Assembly (NCBI GenBank): GCA_937926025.1
Contig: CALANQ010000530.1
Coordinates: 1-8,224 of the forward strand
Direction of reading: 5' to 3'
Length of the DNA stretch: 8,224 bases
Source of the DNA: an uncultured Acidimicrobiales bacterium
Lineage (GTDB): Bacteria; Actinomycetota; Acidimicrobiia; Acidimicrobiales; Iamiaceae
The number at the start of each line of letters is the position of its first letter. Position 1 is the first letter of the stretch. Shown here in pieces: positions 5,506 to 8,224 of the stretch. The translations under genes were made by a program, and so were the position numbers. The notes under the pieces were generated by a model, which was not told the DNA's origin, did no database searches, and saw only the letters and a program-made list of their open reading frames with translations.

Positions 5506-7359
5506 ATGATCGGTCACGAGCGTACGGAGCTGGCGGTTCCCGGTGGCGGACCGGCGGTCCCCGGCGCAGACGCGCCCGCACGCGAACATCGACCGGTGGA
5601 CGGCCCGGAGGACCCTCGTCCGGAGCGCGGCAGGGGCGCCCTGATCTCCCGCCTCTGGAACGCGCACCTCCTGGCCCACGTCCTGGTCCTGGCGCTGGTC
5701 CTGGTCGGCGTGGCCGCGGCCACCTCGCAGCCCGACTCGTTCACCACCGACGAGGGCTCCTACGAGATCCAGCTGCGCGCTCTGGACCAGGGCGCCTGGA
5801 CGTGGACGGCGGGCACGGAGTCGCTCGACCCCGACGGCACCCACTACCCGGTGGCGTACTCCACGGAGGCCGCCGACGGCTGGGTGCCCCTGGTCAAGCA
5901 CCCGCTCTGGCCGTGGGCCGCGGCCCAGCTGGCGAAGGCGACGGGTCCCGATCACGCCTACGACCTCCTGGGCTCGTTCGCGGTGCTGGTGGCGGCGGTC
6001 TCGGCCTGGTTCCTCGCCGGCACCCGGGACCGGCGGCTGCAGCGCAGCGCCTTCTGGGTGGCGGGCCTGGCGCCCGTGGCGGTCACGGCCACCTTCGGCT
6101 GGGCCCACGCGGCCTCGGCGGCGGCGGCGGGCCTGGCGGTGCTCGGTGCCGTCCGCCTGACGGCTCGCGACCGGAGCGACGGGGCCGGCGCAGCCGTGCT
6201 CGATGTGGCGCTGGTGGCGATCGGCGTGGCGCTGGGGATCCTGGTCCGGTCCGAGGGCCTGCTCTTCGCCGTCGCCCTGGCGATCGGGCTTCCGGTCGGC
6301 GCCCGCCGGGCCGGTCGGGGCTGGACGTGGTCCGCCCTGGCGGGCGGTGCGGTCCTGGTCTGGTCGGCCGTCGTCTACAAGGCCGAGGACCTCTGGGTGC
6401 GATCCATCGTGGGCACCGGGTCCGAGACGCTGTCGGCCAAGACCGGCGGTGGGGTGGAGGCGTCCGGCTTCCTCGACGCCCGGTTCCAGGGTGCGATCCG
6501 CTCGATGCTCGACGTGGAGGGCCGGGCTGCGGCGATGCTCGTGTTCCTGGCGCTGCTCGGGACGGCGGTCGCCGCCGTGCAGGTGGTGCGGCGCGAGCCG
6601 GGCTGGCTCCCGCGGTGGCAGGTCGGGATGCTCGTGCTGACCGTGGCGTTCGTGTTCCGGGTCATCTGGATGGTCGACCTCGCCATCCGGGGCATGTTCA
6701 TCGCGTGGCCGATCCTGCTGGTCGGGGTGGTGGCCGCCTGGTCGCTGCTCTGGCGGCGGTTCGCCCTGGAGTCGGTCACGTCGCTGCTGTTCGTGGGCGC
6801 GATCCTCGCCACGCAGTACCCCGACGGCGGCGCGGTCCAGTGGGGCGGCCGGTTCTTCGCCCCGCTGACGGTGCCGCTCGCGGTGCTGGTCGCGGCGGGC
6901 ATCCGGCGGCCGCGCGAGGCCGCGGGCGCAGACCGGGCGGCCGCCGCCGGGCCGAGCTCGGTGGCCCCCGGCCGCGGGCTGGCGGTGGAGCTGGGGGTGC
7001 TCCCGCTGGTGCTGGGCGCGTGGCTGTGCGCCAACATCCGCACCTTCATGACCGAGACGTACACCGGCGTCGATGCCCGCATCGAGGGGGTGGCGGTCAC
7101 GCCCGACCCGCAGCTGCCCCGCATGATGTGGCGCTACGACGTCCCGTGGCTGGTGGTGGAGCAGACTGATCACGGCGACGACCTGACCGACCTGCTCGCC
7201 TCCCTCCGCGACCAGGCCGAGGGACCCGACGAGGTGAGCGTGGTGGTCCGCCGCTACGACCTGGTGGAGGCAGCCGACGCCCTCGATGACTTCCCGGGAT
7301 GGACCGAGACCGGGCGCCAGGAGATCAACGGCATCACGGTGATCAACCTCGAGCGGTGA
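5506..7359 (+). CDS. large multi-pass membrane protein, GT-C glycosyltransferase-like
   Basis: From ATG 5506 the product is 617 residues; the frame is open back to GTG 5428 (643 residues). Residues 1-50 are hydrophilic and rich in Pro, Gly and Arg, probably a cytoplasmic tail. The first helix (about 53-73) is followed by a long external loop with TTDEGSYEIQLRAL (80-93) and then KHPLWPWAAAQLA (131-143). The Asp-Glu pair (82-83) sits where GT-C enzymes of the PMT/ArnT type carry their catalytic acidic residue. About eleven to twelve further helices follow, to about 510, with RSEGLLFAVALAI (248-260) and QWGGRFFAPLTVPL (445-458) resembling conserved stretches of such proteins. The last 107 residues are soluble and probably external. 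The likely role is transfer of a lipid-linked sugar to a surface acceptor; substrate and acceptor cannot be told. It stops 15 bp before the convergent corA stop. Confidence 0.8.
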   Translation: MIGHERTELAVPGGGPAVPGADAPAREHRPVDGPEDPRPERGRGALISRLWNAHLLAHVLVLALVLVGVAAATSQPDSFTTDEGSYEIQLRALDQGAWTWTAGTESLDPDGTHYPVAYSTEAADGWVPLVKHPLWPWAAAQLAKATGPDHAYDLLGSFAVLVAAVSAWFLAGTRDRRLQRSAFWVAGLAPVAVTATFGWAHAASAAAAGLAVLGAVRLTARDRSDGAGAAVLDVALVAIGVALGILVRSEGLLFAVALAIGLPVGARRAGRGWTWSALAGGAVLVWSAVVYKAEDLWVRSIVGTGSETLSAKTGGGVEASGFLDARFQGAIRSMLDVEGRAAAMLVFLALLGTAVAAVQVVRREPGWLPRWQVGMLVLTVAFVFRVIWMVDLAIRGMFIAWPILLVGVVAAWSLLWRRFALESVTSLLFVGAILATQYPDGGAVQWGGRFFAPLTVPLAVLVAAGIRRPREAAGADRAAAAGPSSVAPGRGLAVELGVLPLVLGAWLCANIRTFMTETYTGVDARIEGVAVTPDPQLPRMMWRYDVPWLVVEQTDHGDDLTDLLASLRDQAEGPDEVSVVVRRYDLVEAADALDDFPGWTETGRQEINGITVINLER

Positions 7360-7374
7360 GCCCGGAGGCTGCGG

Positions 7375-8224
7375 TCACAGCCAGTCGCGCTTCTTGAACT
7401 GGGCGTACAGGTAGAGCGACAGGCCGATCATGAGGACGGTGGAGAACACCCAGCCCCAGTGCGTGGCGATGCCCGGGTACTTCACGTTCATCCCGTAGTA
7501 GCCGGTGATCAGGGTGGGCACGGCGATGATGGCGGCCCAGCTGGTGACCTTCTTCATCACCTGGTTCTGGCGGTAGTCCCTGAGGCTGAGGTTGGTCTCC
7601 ACGATGGTGGACACCAGGTCGCGCAGGGCGTCGGTGGACTCGGTGACCCGCAGGATGTGGTCGTACACGTCCTGGAAGTACGGGTAGAGGTCGTCGGCGA
7701 CCGCGGTGTGCTCGCGGCGCATGAGCGAGCTCACAGCTTCCCGGAGGGGCACCGCCAGGCGGTGCAGGTGGAAGAGGGCCCGGCGCATCTGGAACCAGTC
7801 GAGCTGCTGCTCCGGTGCGATGGGCGTGTCGCTGAAGATGGTCTCGCTGATCTCGTCGTAGTACTGGTCGAAGTCCTCGACGGCGTCGAAGTAGCTGTCG
7901 ACCACGACATCGAGCAGGCCGTACAGGAGGAAGCTGACGCCGTGGACGGCGAGGTCGGGGGAGCGGTCCCACCGTTCCTCCACGGCGGTCAGGTCGAAGC
8001 CGTGGTCCTCGTGGACGGTGATCAGCCACTCCTTGCCGATGAAGGCGTTGATCTCGGTGACCTTCATGGAGGCCGACTCGGCGTCGACGACCGCACGGTG
8101 GCAGGCCAGGAACAGGTGGTCGCGGTAGCGGTCCAGCTTGGGTCGCTGGTGCTCGCCGAGGGCGTCCTCGACGGCCAGCTCGTGGAGGCCGACCTCGGCG
8201 GCGAGGCGGTTCAGCTCCTCTTCC
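7375..8224 (-). CDS. corA: CorA-type magnesium/cobalt channel, N-terminal part outside the window
   Basis: CorA proteins form homopentameric inner-membrane channels for Mg2+ (also Co2+ and Ni2+), with a large cytoplasmic funnel and two C-terminal helices. The frame is open to the window edge, so only the last 282 residues are seen. They begin within the cytoplasmic domain, with VEDALGEHQRPKLDRYRDHL (18-37 of the visible part), a typical CorA stretch. A long helical region follows (about 110-225), then transmembrane helix 1 (about 228-246) ending in the signature YGMN (243-246), the short external loop, helix 2 (about 256-275) and the basic tail KKRDWL, as in the family. Nothing diagnostic is missing. 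ATG at 8067 is an internal methionine, not the start: 52 well-conserved residues precede it. The gene converges on the GT-C-like gene with 15 bp between stops and no clear terminator. Confidence 0.96.
   Translation of the reverse strand, partial: EEELNRLAAEVGLHELAVEDALGEHQRPKLDRYRDHLFLACHRAVVDAESASMKVTEINAFIGKEWLITVHEDHGFDLTAVEERWDRSPDLAVHGVSFLLYGLLDVVVDSYFDAVEDFDQYYDEISETIFSDTPIAPEQQLDWFQMRRALFHLHRLAVPLREAVSSLMRREHTAVADDLYPYFQDVYDHILRVTESTDALRDLVSTIVETNLSLRDYRQNQVMKKVTSWAAIIAVPTLITGYYGMNVKYPGIATHWGWVFSTVLMIGLSLYLYAQFKKRDWL

Noticed and set aside
5676..5712. Repeated CTGGTCCTGG-like units, possibly a short tandem repeat
   Set aside because: They encode the Leu/Val-rich first transmembrane helix, and the repetition follows from codon bias.
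5422..7173. Long 583-codon open frame on the minus strand opposite the large membrane protein
   Set aside because: The translation is rich in His, Arg, Gln, Gly and Pro without domains or helices. It is the usual antisense shadow of a GC-rich gene; the plus strand gives a coherent membrane protein.
8065..8067. ATG as the start of corA
   Set aside because: The frame stays open upstream to the window edge and encodes conserved CorA sequence (EDALGEHQRPKLDRYRDHL), so this is an internal methionine.
1..8224. CRISPR arrays, insertion sequences, toxin-antitoxin pairs, riboswitches or a defence system
   Set aside because: No regularly spaced repeats, transposase motifs, terminal inverted repeats or recognisable structured leaders were seen. 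The only accessory-looking gene is the ankyrin gene.

Overview
The window is very GC-rich DNA (about 70 % by eye) with strong G/C preference at third codon positions and little non-coding sequence. The UvrB protein carries the variant Walker A loop GITGSGKSAT, the GKSAT form I associate with actinobacterial UvrB, so a high-GC actinobacterium is the best guess. An Acidimicrobiia-type lineage would fit, but that is only an impression.

Layout. 5-2038 (+) is a complete uvrB, the damage-verification helicase of nucleotide excision repair. 2071-3611 (+) is an ankyrin-repeat gene split by a single-base frameshift at a GGGG run (2754-2757); both halves are clearly ankyrin and join cleanly if one base is restored. 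3684-4058 (-) encodes a small three-helix membrane protein of unknown function. 4139-5425 (-) and about 5506-7359 (+) are two divergently transcribed multi-pass membrane proteins with the look of GT-C-type, lipid-sugar-dependent glycosyltransferases, each with a hydrophilic cytoplasmic N-terminal tail. They share an intergenic region of about 80 bp. 7375-8224 (-) is the C-terminal part of a CorA-type divalent-cation channel (GMN motif, C-terminal RDWL) that runs off the right edge.

How the genes relate. uvrB and corA are housekeeping genes. The two GT-C-like proteins could work on the same cell-surface glycan, and their divergent arrangement suggests shared control, but nothing in the sequence gives the substrate. 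The small membrane gene lies 80 bp downstream of the leftward GT-C-like gene on the same strand and may be co-transcribed with it. The ankyrin gene follows uvrB after 32 bp and uses noticeably different codons, so it may be a later insertion.

No RNA genes, insertion sequences, CRISPR arrays, attachment sites or long repeats were found. I do not see a clearly new biological system here. The observations most worth following up are the frameshifted ankyrin gene with its ATGA overlap and the divergent GT-C-like pair.
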